Below, piece after piece: positions 25,167 through 34,963 of a stretch of DNA of 64,000 bases. The stretch is from SZUA-430 sp044220975. GTDB taxonomy: Bacteria > Pseudomonadota > Alphaproteobacteria > Micropepsales > Micropepsaceae. The notes beneath the pieces were generated by a model that had not been told where the DNA came from, did no database searches, and was given only the letters and a program-made list of their open reading frames with translations. How positions within the stretch are numbered: position 1 is the first letter of the stretch; every line of letters begins with the position of its first letter. Location: positions 62,001 to 126,000 of the forward strand of contig JBGAPZ010000004.1 of the NCBI GenBank assembly GCA_044220975.1. Reading direction: 5' to 3'. Position numbers and translations under genes: made by a program.

Positions 25167-27773
25167 CTAGCGCAAACGTGCGGCGGCTGAAGCGAACGGC
25201 TTCGCGGCCGCCGCGAAGTTGGACCAGGGTTTGATTTTCTTGAGCATGGCGACTGCGGTTTCGATCGTAAAGCGCTTTGGATCGAGCCCCGTCTTCACTT
25301 GCGGCCAGGTGAGCGGCATCGACACCGGTGCGCCAGCCCGGGCGCGCGGTGAAAACGCGGCGACTGCTGTCGAGATATGGTCGTTGCGCAGGTAGTCGAG
25401 GAAGATGCGGCCGCCGCGATCCTTCTTCGCCATCGTGGTAAGGTACTTCGCGGGCGCATCGGCGGCCATGCGGCGGCAAAGTTCGAGCGCGAAGGCCTTT
25501 GCTTCGTCCCAAGTGACGGCTGATTTCGATTTTGCGAACGGCGTGACCACGTGCAACCCCTTGCCGCCGGTCGTCTTGCAGAAGCCGGCGAGGCCGACCT
25601 GGCTCAAGCGCTGGTTCAATTCGTTTGCTGCCTCAATCACGCGGGCGAACGGCACGTCCGGCGCGGGATCAAGGTCGAAGACCAGGCGGCCAGGTGTTTC
25701 CGGATCGCCCGGTTGGCAGTTTGTGGGGTGGAATTCGACGGCACCGATTTGGGCGGCTGCGACCAATGCCTCGATGCTGTCGAACTGAGTGTACGGTTTT
25801 TTGTCGCCGCGTACGTGGACGAGCGAAATCGCCTTCGACATGCCTGCCATTTCGTGGCGTTGGAAGAATTTTTGCCCATCGATGCCGTCGGGCGCGCGGA
25901 TGATAGAACAGGGTCGGCCCCTCACGTAGTCGAGCAGGTGATCGCCGATCGCTTCGTAATATTTGGCGAGGTCGAGTTTCGTGATGCCGGGGTCCGACCA
26001 AAGGACTTTGTCGGGATGGCTGATGATCACGTCTTTCACGCGCGGGTCCTTCGAGGCGGCTGTGGAGCGAACGATCGCGGGAAGGGCTGCGGGTTCCGCG
26101 GTCGGGTGCACATGTTCGACAACAACTTCGTTGGGCGACTTGTCTTCGCGCAAGGCCTTGAACGCCCCTTGCAAGACCATGCCGTCGCCGCTCCAGCCCG
26201 CGAATTCGATTTCGGCGACGAGTTCGGGTTTCGCCCAGTGGATTCCCTTCAGCCGCTTCAGTGCATCGGATGAAACGAACGGGGAGGCGTCGCTTGCGAC
26301 CTGCTGTAGCCGCTTGTGAAGCGCCGGTGCGGTTTTGCCGTCGTAGCCGGTTCCGATGCGGCCGAGATAGACGAGCCGACCTGATTTGTACGCCCCGACG
26401 AGGAGAGAGCGGAAGCGGGCGCCTTCCTGGGCCCAACCGCCGACGACAACTTCTTGGCCACCGCGTAGCTTGCATTTAAGCCAGGCATCGCCGCGCGCCG
26501 AACGATAGGGTGCGTCGAGGCGCTTCGAGATGATGCCTTCGAGCTTCATCTTGCGTGCCGCTTCCAGAACCGCTTTGCCGTCGTCCTCGAGGTGCTCGAC
26601 GTATCGTATACGGGGTGCGGCGCCTTTGATAATTTCACGCAGGCGCTCTTTGCGGGCCGCGAGCGGAAGCCCGCGTAGGTCTTCGTCTTCGAGTGCCATC
26701 AGATCGAACGCGAAGTAAGCGAGCGCGTCAGTCTTACCGTCAGCGATGGCGGCTTGCAGAAGCGGAAAGCTCGGCTGTCCTTCCTTGTCGAGTGCGCAGA
26801 CTTCGCCGTCGACAATGCAATTGGGAAGCTTGGCGCCGGCGCGTGCAATCGCCTTGAACTTCTCCGTCCAATCCAGACCCTTTCGTGTGCGCAACGCGGC
26901 AGTTCCGTCTTCTACGCGGAGCTGCATCCGGTAACCGTCGAATTTGATCTCATGGCCCCAATTGGTTGCGCGCGGCGGCGTGTCGACGGTCTTGCACAGC
27001 TGCGGCTGAATGAAGTCCGGTAAGTGCTCGAGGTGCTTGCCCTGTGCGGGCGCCACGGGTTTCGCGCGCTGCGCTGCGGCCTGCGCAGGTGCGTGCTCAC
27101 GGTTGGCGCGATCGGAATTCCAAATGGCGTCTGCTGCCGTCGTGGTGGTCAGCATGAACGGCTTCGGGGCTTTGCCTTTGCCTGCGGAGATTTGATCAAG
27201 CGTGCGGGCGGAGGCGACGGACTTGTCTTCGTCCAAAACCTTCTCGCCGTGGCTCGCGACGGCATGCTCGTCGCGGTGTTTGATGAGGAGCCAGTTGTCA
27301 TGCCGCTCCTTGTCGCGCCGCTTGAGACGGACCAACACCCACGAGCCGTGCAATTTCTGGCCGTCGAGGCGGAACTTGAAATCGCCTTTGGCTAGCGCTT
27401 GCTGCGGCGAGAGGTTGCCTTCGATCTCCCAGTGGCCCCGGTCCCACAGCATGACGGTGCCGCCGCCGTATTGGCCCTTCGGGATCGTGCCTTCGAAGTC
27501 GCCGTAGTCCAGCGGGTGGTCTTCGACCTCGACGGCGAGGCGCTTGTCGGTTGGATCGAGCGAAGGTCCCCGCGTGACCGCCCACGATTTGAACACGCCG
27601 TCGAGTTCGAGGCGGAAGTCGTAGTGCAGCCGCGTGGCCGCGTGCTTTTGGATGACGAAGCGCGGGCGCTTCGACGGCGCAACGCCCTTATCGCCGGCGG
27701 GCTCTGCAGTTTTCGCGAAGTCGCGTTTCGCCTGGTAGCGCGCCAGCTTCTTCTTGGTGTCGCGCCCGACCAT
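25167..27773 (-). CDS. ligD: multifunctional DNA ligase D (PE-LIG-POL)
   Basis: The 868-residue protein has three modules in the Pseudomonas-type order. A phosphoesterase domain (about 36-175; FVIQKHAATRLHYDFRLE) is followed by an ATP-dependent ligase (about 250-545) with the adenylation lysine K277 in IKFDGYR. A primase/polymerase domain (about 580-860) has the DLDP metal motif. It seals double-strand breaks with Ku, filling and processing ends. It lies 17 bp after the Ku stop, an operon. The C-terminus is complete. Confidence 0.95.
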   Translation of the reverse strand: MVGRDTKKKLARYQAKRDFAKTAEPAGDKGVAPSKRPRFVIQKHAATRLHYDFRLELDGVFKSWAVTRGPSLDPTDKRLAVEVEDHPLDYGDFEGTIPKGQYGGGTVMLWDRGHWEIEGNLSPQQALAKGDFKFRLDGQKLHGSWVLVRLKRRDKERHDNWLLIKHRDEHAVASHGEKVLDEDKSVASARTLDQISAGKGKAPKPFMLTTTTAADAIWNSDRANREHAPAQAAAQRAKPVAPAQGKHLEHLPDFIQPQLCKTVDTPPRATNWGHEIKFDGYRMQLRVEDGTAALRTRKGLDWTEKFKAIARAGAKLPNCIVDGEVCALDKEGQPSFPLLQAAIADGKTDALAYFAFDLMALEDEDLRGLPLAARKERLREIIKGAAPRIRYVEHLEDDGKAVLEAARKMKLEGIISKRLDAPYRSARGDAWLKCKLRGGQEVVVGGWAQEGARFRSLLVGAYKSGRLVYLGRIGTGYDGKTAPALHKRLQQVASDASPFVSSDALKRLKGIHWAKPELVAEIEFAGWSGDGMVLQGAFKALREDKSPNEVVVEHVHPTAEPAALPAIVRSTAASKDPRVKDVIISHPDKVLWSDPGITKLDLAKYYEAIGDHLLDYVRGRPCSIIRAPDGIDGQKFFQRHEMAGMSKAISLVHVRGDKKPYTQFDSIEALVAAAQIGAVEFHPTNCQPGDPETPGRLVFDLDPAPDVPFARVIEAANELNQRLSQVGLAGFCKTTGGKGLHVVTPFAKSKSAVTWDEAKAFALELCRRMAADAPAKYLTTMAKKDRGGRIFLDYLRNDHISTAVAAFSPRARAGAPVSMPLTWPQVKTGLDPKRFTIETAVAMLKKIKPWSNFAAAAKPFASAAARLR

Positions 27774-27790
27774 CGTTGGTTTGCTTGCGC

Positions 27791-28639
27791 TTACCGCTTC
27801 GCGCGCTTTTTCGGCGCGGGCGCTGGCTTGGACGGTTTGTCAGCCTTCTTGCCCGGCTTGGCGGCTGAACCCTTGAGGCTGGCCTTGAGTGCGTCCATCA
27901 GGTTGATGACGTTCGACTCCTTGGGTTCTTCCGCTCGGCTGATCTTGTGACCCTTTTGTTTGCGTTCGATGAGGTCGCGGAGCGCGTCTTCGTAGTGGTC
28001 CTTGAATTCGGTCGGGTCGAAGTCAGCTTCTTTCTGCGCCATGATCTTCGAGGCGATTGCTATCATCTCGGGGTCGGGGCGGACCGCCGGGATGTCGGAG
28101 AAGAAGTCCTTCATCGCGCGGACTTCTTCGTGGCTGCGCAGCGTGGTCGCGACGATGCCCCGATCGCGCGGCTCCAGCGCCACCAATCGTTCGCGGGACG
28201 ACATGACGATGCGACCGAGGGCCACCTGTTCCGCTCGCTCCATGGCTTCGCGGATCACCGCGTAGGGCTCTGCCGCCATCTTGCCGTCGGGCACAAGGTA
28301 GTAGGGGTTGTCCCAGTAGAGGTGGTCGATGTCGGAGGCAGGGACGAAGCTGTCGATTTCAATCGTCTTCGTGCTTTCGAGTTTGACGCTGTCGATCTCG
28401 TCTTGCGTCACGATCACGTATTCGCCCTTGGATATCTCGTAACCCTTCACCAGGTTCTTACGCTCGACCGGTTCTTCGGTGCCGGCGTCGATCGTCACCA
28501 TCTTGATACGGTTGCCCGTGGATGGATTGATCATGTTGAAGTGCACATCGCCGCGCGGGCTGATGGCGTTGTAGAGTGCAACCGGACAGGTCACGAGCGA
28601 AAGCTTTAGGTGTCCCTGCCAGGACGGACGAGCGGCCAT
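27791..28639 (-). CDS. ku: non-homologous end joining protein Ku
   Basis: The 282-residue bacterial Ku has the core WQGHLKLSLVTCPVALYNA, EDHYEDALRDLIERKQKG and a lysine-rich C-terminal tail (GKKADKPSKPAPAPKKRAKR). The tail is the usual DNA-contacting and ligase-recruiting extension. The homodimer threads broken ends and recruits LigD. The gene is the first of a two-gene operon. The region 28640-28765 upstream shows no obvious operator. Confidence 0.95.
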   Translation of the reverse strand: MAARPSWQGHLKLSLVTCPVALYNAISPRGDVHFNMINPSTGNRIKMVTIDAGTEEPVERKNLVKGYEISKGEYVIVTQDEIDSVKLESTKTIEIDSFVPASDIDHLYWDNPYYLVPDGKMAAEPYAVIREAMERAEQVALGRIVMSSRERLVALEPRDRGIVATTLRSHEEVRAMKDFFSDIPAVRPDPEMIAIASKIMAQKEADFDPTEFKDHYEDALRDLIERKQKGHKISRAEEPKESNVINLMDALKASLKGSAAKPGKKADKPSKPAPAPKKRAKR

Positions 28640-28765
28640 AATCTACCCCGAGTGCCCAAGGGGTAATGGTCGTTCGCCAACGCTCGTATTTCAAGCGGAG
28701 TTTGTTTAACGCCGTGCGGCCCTTGCGATCACTTCGACGTCATGGTTAGGCGTCAACCATAGCGC

Positions 28766-29851
28766 TCAGGCGGCCTGGTCGGCGACGAAGTTCTTCCAGT
28801 TCCGCATGTAGTTCACGAACGGTTCGCTCAATCCCTCGCGCCGGAGATAGTCCGCGGTAACCGGCAATGGGATGTGCGCGAAAGTCGGGTCCTTTTGGAC
28901 GCGCATCGGGAAGTCGTGATGCAGCACGGCGGCGCGCCCAATGACGACGAAATCAACTCCCGCGGCCATGCACCGGCGGGCTTCCTCGGCAGATGCAATC
29001 TTACCAGCAGCCCCGAGGCGAACGTTGCCACGGTCCAGATCGGTGAAGTACGAAAGTAGCGAGCGCCCGCGTTTTGCCTCTTCCTCCGGTTCCTTAAAGA
29101 CGTCCCAAAGCGACATATCGAGATAATCGATCGCGCCGTCGTGCATCAGACGCTGTGCAACGTCGCGAATGTCGTCGAGCTGCAACCCGAAGCGTTCGGG
29201 CGATAGACGGACGCCGAGGTTGAAGTCCGACCGGCAGCGTGCGCGAATGCGGTCGACGATTTCGAATAGGATACGGGCGCGATTTTCGGGCGAGCCGCCG
29301 TAACGGTCGGTGCGGCGGTTGATGTCAGCGCTCAGGAATTGCGACAGGATGTAACCGTGGGCTCCATGGATCTCCACGCCATCGAATCCGGCGCGTTCTG
29401 CGCGTAGCGCGGCGGCCGTGAAGTCGTCGATGAGCTTAGCTACTTCATCATCTCTGAGCGCCCGCGCGCCAGTGTCAGGGTTGTCCGATGGGCAGACGGG
29501 CGTGGTGCCGATCAGTGCTGGTGGCGAGCGCATGCCGGCGTGGTGGAGTTGCACGACAGCGATACTGTTGTGCCGCTTGATCTCAGCAGCGAGCCGCGTA
29601 AGTCCCTCGACGTGCTCGTCCGAGAAGATGCCGAGTTGTCCCGGGAAGCCGCGCCCTTGCGCCTGAACGTAGGTAGCACAGGTCATCGTCAGGCCGAAGC
29701 CGCCTTCGGCGCGCATCGTCAGCCAATGGAATTCGGCGTCGGACAAGCGTCCGTCGTCGTGGCTCTGACAGTTCGTCAGCGGCGCCAAGACGAAACGGTT
29801 CTTAAGGCCGGGTCCACGGCGGAAGCCCAGCGGTGCAAAGAGATCTGTCAT
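28766..29851 (-). CDS. NADH:flavin oxidoreductase, Old Yellow Enzyme family
   Basis: The 361-residue FMN barrel enzyme has FVLAPLTN near the N-terminus, EIHGAHGYILSQFLS with the conserved histidine pair, and the AAGVDFVVIGRA phosphate-binding block. It lacks the iron-sulfur and dinucleotide-binding modules of long 2,4-dienoyl-CoA reductases. These enzymes reduce activated C=C bonds. Its place in a thiolase/FadB cluster suggests an enoyl-type substrate, but this is inference. Confidence 0.88.
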   Translation of the reverse strand: MTDLFAPLGFRRGPGLKNRFVLAPLTNCQSHDDGRLSDAEFHWLTMRAEGGFGLTMTCATYVQAQGRGFPGQLGIFSDEHVEGLTRLAAEIKRHNSIAVVQLHHAGMRSPPALIGTTPVCPSDNPDTGARALRDDEVAKLIDDFTAAALRAERAGFDGVEIHGAHGYILSQFLSADINRRTDRYGGSPENRARILFEIVDRIRARCRSDFNLGVRLSPERFGLQLDDIRDVAQRLMHDGAIDYLDMSLWDVFKEPEEEAKRGRSLLSYFTDLDRGNVRLGAAGKIASAEEARRCMAAGVDFVVIGRAAVLHHDFPMRVQKDPTFAHIPLPVTADYLRREGLSEPFVNYMRNWKNFVADQAA

Positions 29852-29863
29852 TGCAATGCCGGG

Positions 29864-31027
29864 TTAGTTGTACACCTCAAACAAGCCTGCGCCGCCCATA
29901 CCGCCGCCGATGCACATCGAGACGACCACCTTCTTTGCCTTGCGGCGGCGGCCTTCGAGCAGGGCGTGGCCGGTAAGCCTTGCGCCGGTCATCCCGAACG
30001 GATGGCCGATGGCGATGGAACCGCCGTTCACGTTGTATTTCGCCGGGTCGATCTTCAGCGTATCGCGGCTGTAGAGGCACTGGCTGGCGAATGCTTCGTT
30101 CAGTTCCCACAGGTCGATGTCATCGACTTTGAGGCCGTGGCGTTCGAGTAGGCGCGGCACTGCGAAGACGGGCCCGATACCCATTTCGTCGGGTTTGCAG
30201 CCCGCGATCGCCCAACCCTTAAACGCACCGAGCGGCTGCAGGCCGCGGCGTTCGGCTTCCTTCGCCTCCATCACGACGACGGCGGCTGCGCCGTCCGAGA
30301 GTTGGCTGGCGTTGCCGGCGGTGATGTATTTTCCGGGGCCCTTCACCGGTTCGAGTTTGGCGAGCCCTTCGAGCGTCGTGTCGGGGCGGTTGCATTCGTC
30401 ACGATCGACGACGTAGTCGACGAAGGTCTCTTCCTTCGTCTCCTTGTTCACCTGCTTCATCTTCGTTTTGACTGGGACGATCTCGTCGCGGAACTTGCCG
30501 GCTTGTTGGGCGGCCGCCATGCGGCGCTGCGACTCCAGCGAATACTCGTCTTGGTACTGGCGACTGACTTTGTAGCGCTCGGCCACGACGTCCGCCGTGT
30601 CGATCATCGGCATCCAGAAATCGGGATACAGCTCGGTGAGGTGCGGTTCCTTGCCGCCGCCACCGCCGCCTTGGAACGAGATCGAGTCGGTGCCCGAGCC
30701 GACGACGATGTTTGCGCCTTCATGCACGACATAGTGCGCGGCGTGGGCAATCGCGTTCAGGCCTGACGAGCAAGCGCGGTTGATCGTGACGCCCGAGGTG
30801 GTGATCGGCAGGCCCGCCAACAACGCACCGGCGCGGGCGACGTTGCCGGAGGCGGCGACGCAGCCCGCGACGACGTCTTCGACCTCTTTCGGTTCGACCT
30901 TCGCGCGCTTAACTGCGTGCTCGATCGCGTGACCCAGCATGGTCATGTTCGACGTGTTGTTGAACCCACCGCGGCCGGCCTTGGCAAGACCGGTGCGGGC
31001 GTAGGAAACGATGACGGCTTGGCGCAT
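29864..31027 (-). CDS. acetyl-CoA acyltransferase (thiolase)
   Basis: The 387-residue thiolase has nucleophile C86 in NRACSSGLNAI, the GHPFGMTGAR histidine block and the CIGGGMG cysteine block near the C-terminus. It catalyses the final cleavage of 3-ketoacyl-CoA. GGAGAA lies before the ATG. It sits 9 bp after the stop of the bifunctional FadB/FadJ-type gene, the same order as in fatty acid oxidation operons. Confidence 0.93.
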   Translation of the reverse strand: MRQAVIVSYARTGLAKAGRGGFNNTSNMTMLGHAIEHAVKRAKVEPKEVEDVVAGCVAASGNVARAGALLAGLPITTSGVTINRACSSGLNAIAHAAHYVVHEGANIVVGSGTDSISFQGGGGGGKEPHLTELYPDFWMPMIDTADVVAERYKVSRQYQDEYSLESQRRMAAAQQAGKFRDEIVPVKTKMKQVNKETKEETFVDYVVDRDECNRPDTTLEGLAKLEPVKGPGKYITAGNASQLSDGAAAVVVMEAKEAERRGLQPLGAFKGWAIAGCKPDEMGIGPVFAVPRLLERHGLKVDDIDLWELNEAFASQCLYSRDTLKIDPAKYNVNGGSIAIGHPFGMTGARLTGHALLEGRRRKAKKVVVSMCIGGGMGGAGLFEVYN

Positions 31028-31036
31028 GACTTTCTC

Positions 31037-33118
31037 CTATTTCAAATCCCTGAAACCTTTGCCTTCGGCGACGAGCTTTTCGAGCAGCTTGGAGGGTGCG
31101 AATTCGGCGCCCATTTGGCCCTCGAACTGCTTCATCTTTTCGAGCACTTTCGGCAAGCCGATCGTGTCGCCGTAGAACATCGGGCCGCCGCGGTAGACGG
31201 GCCAGCCGTAGCCGTTGATCCAGACGATGTCGATGTCGGAGGCGCGGATCGCTTTGCCTTCCTCCAGAATCTTCGCACCCTCGTTGATCATCGGATAGAC
31301 GCAGCGCTCGAGGATCTCATCGTCCGAGATCGTGCGGCGGTTGATGCCCTTCTTCGCGGCGAAGTCGAGAATGATCTTCTCGACGACGGGTGAGGGCTTC
31401 GCGTTGCGCTCGGCGTCATAGTCGTAGAACCCGGCGCCGGTCTTCTGGCCGCGGCGGTCCATCTCGCAGAGGATTTCGCGAACGGTCGAGCTCGACGACT
31501 TTTCCTTCGACCAACCGATGTCGAGGCCGGCGAGGTCCGACATGGCGAACGGACCCATCGGGAAGCCGAAGTTGTAAAGGACGCGATCGACGTCCCACGG
31601 CATCGCGCCTTCGAGGATCAGTTTTTGCGCTTCGCGTTGACGTTGCGAAAGCATGCGGTTGCCGACGAAGCCCGGACATACGCCGACGAGCGCTGCGATT
31701 TTGCCGATCTTGCGGGCCGTTGCCATGGACGTTGCGATAACGGGCTTCGACGATTTTGCGCCGCGCACGACTTCAAGCAGCCGCATGACGTTGGCGGGCG
31801 AGAAGAAGTGCCAACCGATCACGCTTTCCGGCCGCTTCGTTGCCGAGGCGATTTCGTCGACGTTGAGATACGACGTGTTCGTGGCGAGGATCGCGCCCGG
31901 CTTTGCGATCTTGTCGAGTTTGCCGAATACGTCCTTCTTGATGTCCATGTTTTCGAACACGGCCTCGATCACAAGGTCGCGGTCGGCGAGGTCTTCGAGC
32001 GCGAGCGTGCCTTTCAGCAGGCTCATGCGCTTTTCGACGTCGGCCATCGTCAGGCGGCCGCGCTTGGCGGTGTTTTCGTAGTTCTTGCGGATGGTCGCGA
32101 GGCCGCGATCCAGCGCGTCTTGTTTCGTTTCGACGATCGTGACCGGCACGCCGACGTTCAGGAAGTTCATGGCGATGCCGCCGCCCATCGTGCCTGCGCC
32201 GATGACGCCGACCGTCTGGACGGGGAGCGTTTCGGTGTTGTCCGGCACATCCGGCACTTTCCAGACTGCGCGCTCGGCGAAGAAGACATAGCGCTGCGCG
32301 GCCGATTGCGTGCCGGTCATGAGTTCCATGAACAGTTTGCGCTCGGCTTTAACGCCTTCTTCGAACGGCAAGTTTACGGCCGCTTCGATGCACTTGATGT
32401 TTGCTTCCGGCGCGTCAAAGCCGCGGAATTTTTTCGCGTTCGCCTTGCGGAAGTTCGTGAAGATCTCCGGGTGAGCGCGGGCGGCGACCATCTTGTCGTT
32501 CAGATCGCGCACGCGTTTCAGAGGGCGCTTCTCGGCAACGATCTTGCGCGCGAACGCGACGGCGCCGTCGCGGAGTTTGCCTTCATCGACGAGTGCATCG
32601 ACGAGGCCAACTTCGGCCGCCCATTTGGCCGAGACGTGCTCGCCGGAGGTTACCATCTCAAGCGCCTTCTCTGCGCCAACGATGCGCGGCAAGCGCTGCG
32701 TGCCGCCTGCGCCCGGGAGTAGTCCGAGCTTCACTTCCGGCAGACCGCATTTTGCGGAGGGCACCGCAACACGGTAGTGGCAGGTGAGGGCGACTTCGAG
32801 GCCCCCGCCGAGCGCGGTACCATGGATTGCGGCAACGACCGGGATGCTGGCGTTTTCAATGGCGTTCAACGCGTCGAAGAGGCTGGGGCCGGTCTGTGCC
32901 TTGCCGAACTCGCTGATGTCGGCGCCCGCGATGAATGTCTTGCCTTCGCAGATCAGCACCAGCGCCTTGACCGAAGGATCCGCCATGACTTTGGCGACGC
33001 CGTTACAAATCCCTTCGCGCACGGGTCCGGACAGTGCGTTCACGGGCGGCGAATTCAAAGTCAGAACGGCAACCTCGCCATCGAGGGCGAGATTGGTCAC
33101 GGCGTTGATTGCGGTCAT
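31037..33118 (-). CDS. bifunctional enoyl-CoA hydratase / 3-hydroxyacyl-CoA dehydrogenase
   Basis: The 693-residue protein has an N-terminal crotonase domain (residues 1-190; IHGTALGGGLEVAL, GLPEVKLGLLPGAGGTQRLPR). It is followed by a Rossmann 3-hydroxyacyl-CoA dehydrogenase (about 297-480; GVIGAGTMGGGIAMN) and its C-terminal domain (about 490-690). It is FadJ/FadB-like but shorter than E. coli FadB. It forms the middle of the beta-oxidation set with the thiolase downstream. Confidence 0.93.
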   Translation of the reverse strand: MTAINAVTNLALDGEVAVLTLNSPPVNALSGPVREGICNGVAKVMADPSVKALVLICEGKTFIAGADISEFGKAQTGPSLFDALNAIENASIPVVAAIHGTALGGGLEVALTCHYRVAVPSAKCGLPEVKLGLLPGAGGTQRLPRIVGAEKALEMVTSGEHVSAKWAAEVGLVDALVDEGKLRDGAVAFARKIVAEKRPLKRVRDLNDKMVAARAHPEIFTNFRKANAKKFRGFDAPEANIKCIEAAVNLPFEEGVKAERKLFMELMTGTQSAAQRYVFFAERAVWKVPDVPDNTETLPVQTVGVIGAGTMGGGIAMNFLNVGVPVTIVETKQDALDRGLATIRKNYENTAKRGRLTMADVEKRMSLLKGTLALEDLADRDLVIEAVFENMDIKKDVFGKLDKIAKPGAILATNTSYLNVDEIASATKRPESVIGWHFFSPANVMRLLEVVRGAKSSKPVIATSMATARKIGKIAALVGVCPGFVGNRMLSQRQREAQKLILEGAMPWDVDRVLYNFGFPMGPFAMSDLAGLDIGWSKEKSSSSTVREILCEMDRRGQKTGAGFYDYDAERNAKPSPVVEKIILDFAAKKGINRRTISDDEILERCVYPMINEGAKILEEGKAIRASDIDIVWINGYGWPVYRGGPMFYGDTIGLPKVLEKMKQFEGQMGAEFAPSKLLEKLVAEGKGFRDLK

Positions 33119-33148
33119 CTGGGGGCCTCGGGTTTTCCGGGGCGCACG

Positions 33149-34258
33149 CTAACCGCCAGGTGGCAGCGCGTTCAAGGTGTCTGCCAGCAGTTTCACGATT
33201 GGACCCGTGTCTTCCGTATAGGCAGCGTTGAGCGTCACGATCACCGCGTCGCGCGAAGGAACGATGGTGATCAGCTGGCCCCCGAAACCGCGGGCGAAGA
33301 ACGCGTCGGTCGGGATAAGCGGCGTGATGGCTGGTTTGCCGGTCGCGCGGTCGACGGCGTTGAGCCAGAACAGCGCTCCATAGAGGCCGTTGGAGGCAGC
33401 CGTAGGCGTGCGCGCCGCGGTCACCCAGTCGGCGGGGATGAGTTGGCGACCTTCCCACTTGCCGTCGCGTAAATAGAGCAGCCCAAAGCGTGCGAAGTCG
33501 CGCGCAGTCGCGTGGACGTAGGACGAGCCAATCCACGTGCCAGAGGCGTCGAACTCAGGGACGGCGCTTTTGATGCCGAGAGGCGCGAACAGTCTGTCGT
33601 AAAGGTGGGCGCGGTATGCATCGCGGCCACCGAGTTGGTCGCGCAGTATTCGAGAGAGGATGTTCGCCGAGCCGCTGGAGTAGGACCAGCGCGTGCCGGG
33701 TTGAGCGCCCAGCTTCGCTTCTGCAGCAGCGCGACCGACGTCGCCGCGGCCGCTGCCGAACAGCATCTGCATCGCTTCTGCCCTAGCGTTGCCGTAGTTT
33801 TCTTCGAAATCGAGACCGTCCGTCATCTGGGCAAGTTGGCGGATCGTAATGGGCCGGCGAGGATCGTGTGGGTTCTGCCATTCGGGGACCGGCGCGCGTG
33901 TGTCCGGGTTGATGCGGTGGTCGTCGATCGCAAGGCCGAGCGCCGCATGCAGAAAGCTCTTCGCCATCGACCATGATTGGAGCCGCGTATCACGGTTGAC
34001 ACCGGCGGCGTAGCGCTCGGCGACGAGCGTGCCGTGGTGGATAACGACAACGGCTTTCAGGCGAGCGAGCGCGGATGGTTGTGCGCCCGTAAATGCGCGG
34101 TCTAGCGTCGCTTCAACGGCACTCTGCTTTGCCTCGGGCCACTCGATAGTGGGGTAAGGCACGGTCGGGGGCTGCGGCGGCAACGGAGTCAGCGTGTCGG
34201 CCCATGCATTTGACGCGACCAAGAAAGCGATCGCTGAGATGACCGTGCGTCCGAGCAT
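33149..34258 (-). CDS. exported beta-lactamase-fold serine hydrolase
   Basis: The 369-residue protein has a signal peptide (residues 1-20, cleavage after NAWA). It has the nucleophile motif SMAK (S97, K100) and the second motif YSSGSAN (about 180). The fold is that of class C beta-lactamases, esterases and DD-peptidases. The substrate is not readable. It is divergent, with 50 bp between starts, from a small cysteine-containing exported protein. Confidence 0.88.
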   Translation of the reverse strand: MLGRTVISAIAFLVASNAWADTLTPLPPQPPTVPYPTIEWPEAKQSAVEATLDRAFTGAQPSALARLKAVVVIHHGTLVAERYAAGVNRDTRLQSWSMAKSFLHAALGLAIDDHRINPDTRAPVPEWQNPHDPRRPITIRQLAQMTDGLDFEENYGNARAEAMQMLFGSGRGDVGRAAAEAKLGAQPGTRWSYSSGSANILSRILRDQLGGRDAYRAHLYDRLFAPLGIKSAVPEFDASGTWIGSSYVHATARDFARFGLLYLRDGKWEGRQLIPADWVTAARTPTAASNGLYGALFWLNAVDRATGKPAITPLIPTDAFFARGFGGQLITIVPSRDAVIVTLNAAYTEDTGPIVKLLADTLNALPPGG

Positions 34259-34308
34259 TGCCTGTGTCCCCTTAGGTCCACTATATCGGATGATAGGGGA
34301 TTTTTGAA

Positions 34309-34605
34309 ATGCGCTTGATCATCGGATTGATAGTGGCCGTCCTTGTGGCGGTCGGTGGATACGGCGCCTGGCAGACTTCGATCGCGGCGGACGTGGGGGC
34401 CGCGGCGATCGCGAAGGTCACGTGTTCTTGCGTATTCGTCGAGCGACGTTCGCTGGAATCTTGTCGGGCGGATGATCCGCCGGGGTTCGAGCAAGTGTCG
34501 GTGACGGTGGACGAGAAGGTGCGCACGGCGACGGGATCCGTCGCGGGTGTCATCTTCCGCCGCGCGGCGTACACCGAAGCGTTCGGATGTACGCTTGAGC
34601 CATAA
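34309..34605 (+). CDS. small exported cysteine-containing protein
   Basis: This 98-residue protein has an N-terminal membrane or signal helix (residues 1-20). It then has a CSCVFVERRSLESC cluster and a final cysteine (GCTLEP). I recall a similar CSxVFV block at the N-terminus of some alphaproteobacterial serine hydrolases, but cannot confirm it. The divergent hydrolase gene suggests a functional pair. The function is unknown. Confidence 0.55.
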   Translation: MRLIIGLIVAVLVAVGGYGAWQTSIAADVGAAAIAKVTCSCVFVERRSLESCRADDPPGFEQVSVTVDEKVRTATGSVAGVIFRRAAYTEAFGCTLEP

Positions 34606-34626
34606 TCCGCAGGGCCGCGTTATTTC

Positions 34627-34908
34627 TTAGGTCGCGAGGTCCAGCGCGAAGCATTGCGTTTCGCCGGTGGCGGTGTCGGTGACGCAGATTTTGATCGTGC
34701 CCGCAGGCAAGGCGCAGGTTTCAGCGAAAGTGAGAGCGGCTTGGAGGAAGTCCGTCGCGTCGATCGTTTCGCGAACCGGGGTTTCGTCTCCCGTCAACCG
34801 CGCAACGAAGCGGCGGGCGCGGGTTGATGCGGTCAGGCCCTTGATCGGCCGCGCGGGCTGATAGCCCTCTTGCGGGCGCAGGTTCGGGCGGCGGGCGACA
34901 GACTGCAT
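34627..34908 (-). CDS. hypothetical alphaproteobacterial-type protein
   Basis: This 93-residue protein starts at the ATG at 34908, since a longer start would overlap the divergent gene at 34964. It has a basic N-terminus and a mixed alpha/beta second half containing two cysteines (ETCALPAGTIKICVTD). I do not recognise the family. The 55-bp gap from the divergent gene probably holds both promoters. Confidence 0.55.
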   Translation of the reverse strand: MQSVARRPNLRPQEGYQPARPIKGLTASTRARRFVARLTGDETPVRETIDATDFLQAALTFAETCALPAGTIKICVTDTATGETQCFALDLAT

Positions 34909-34963
34909 TGCGTGCGACCTTCGAGTTGGTACAGCCTGGCTCTCGAGTTTTCGGGAGCCAACG

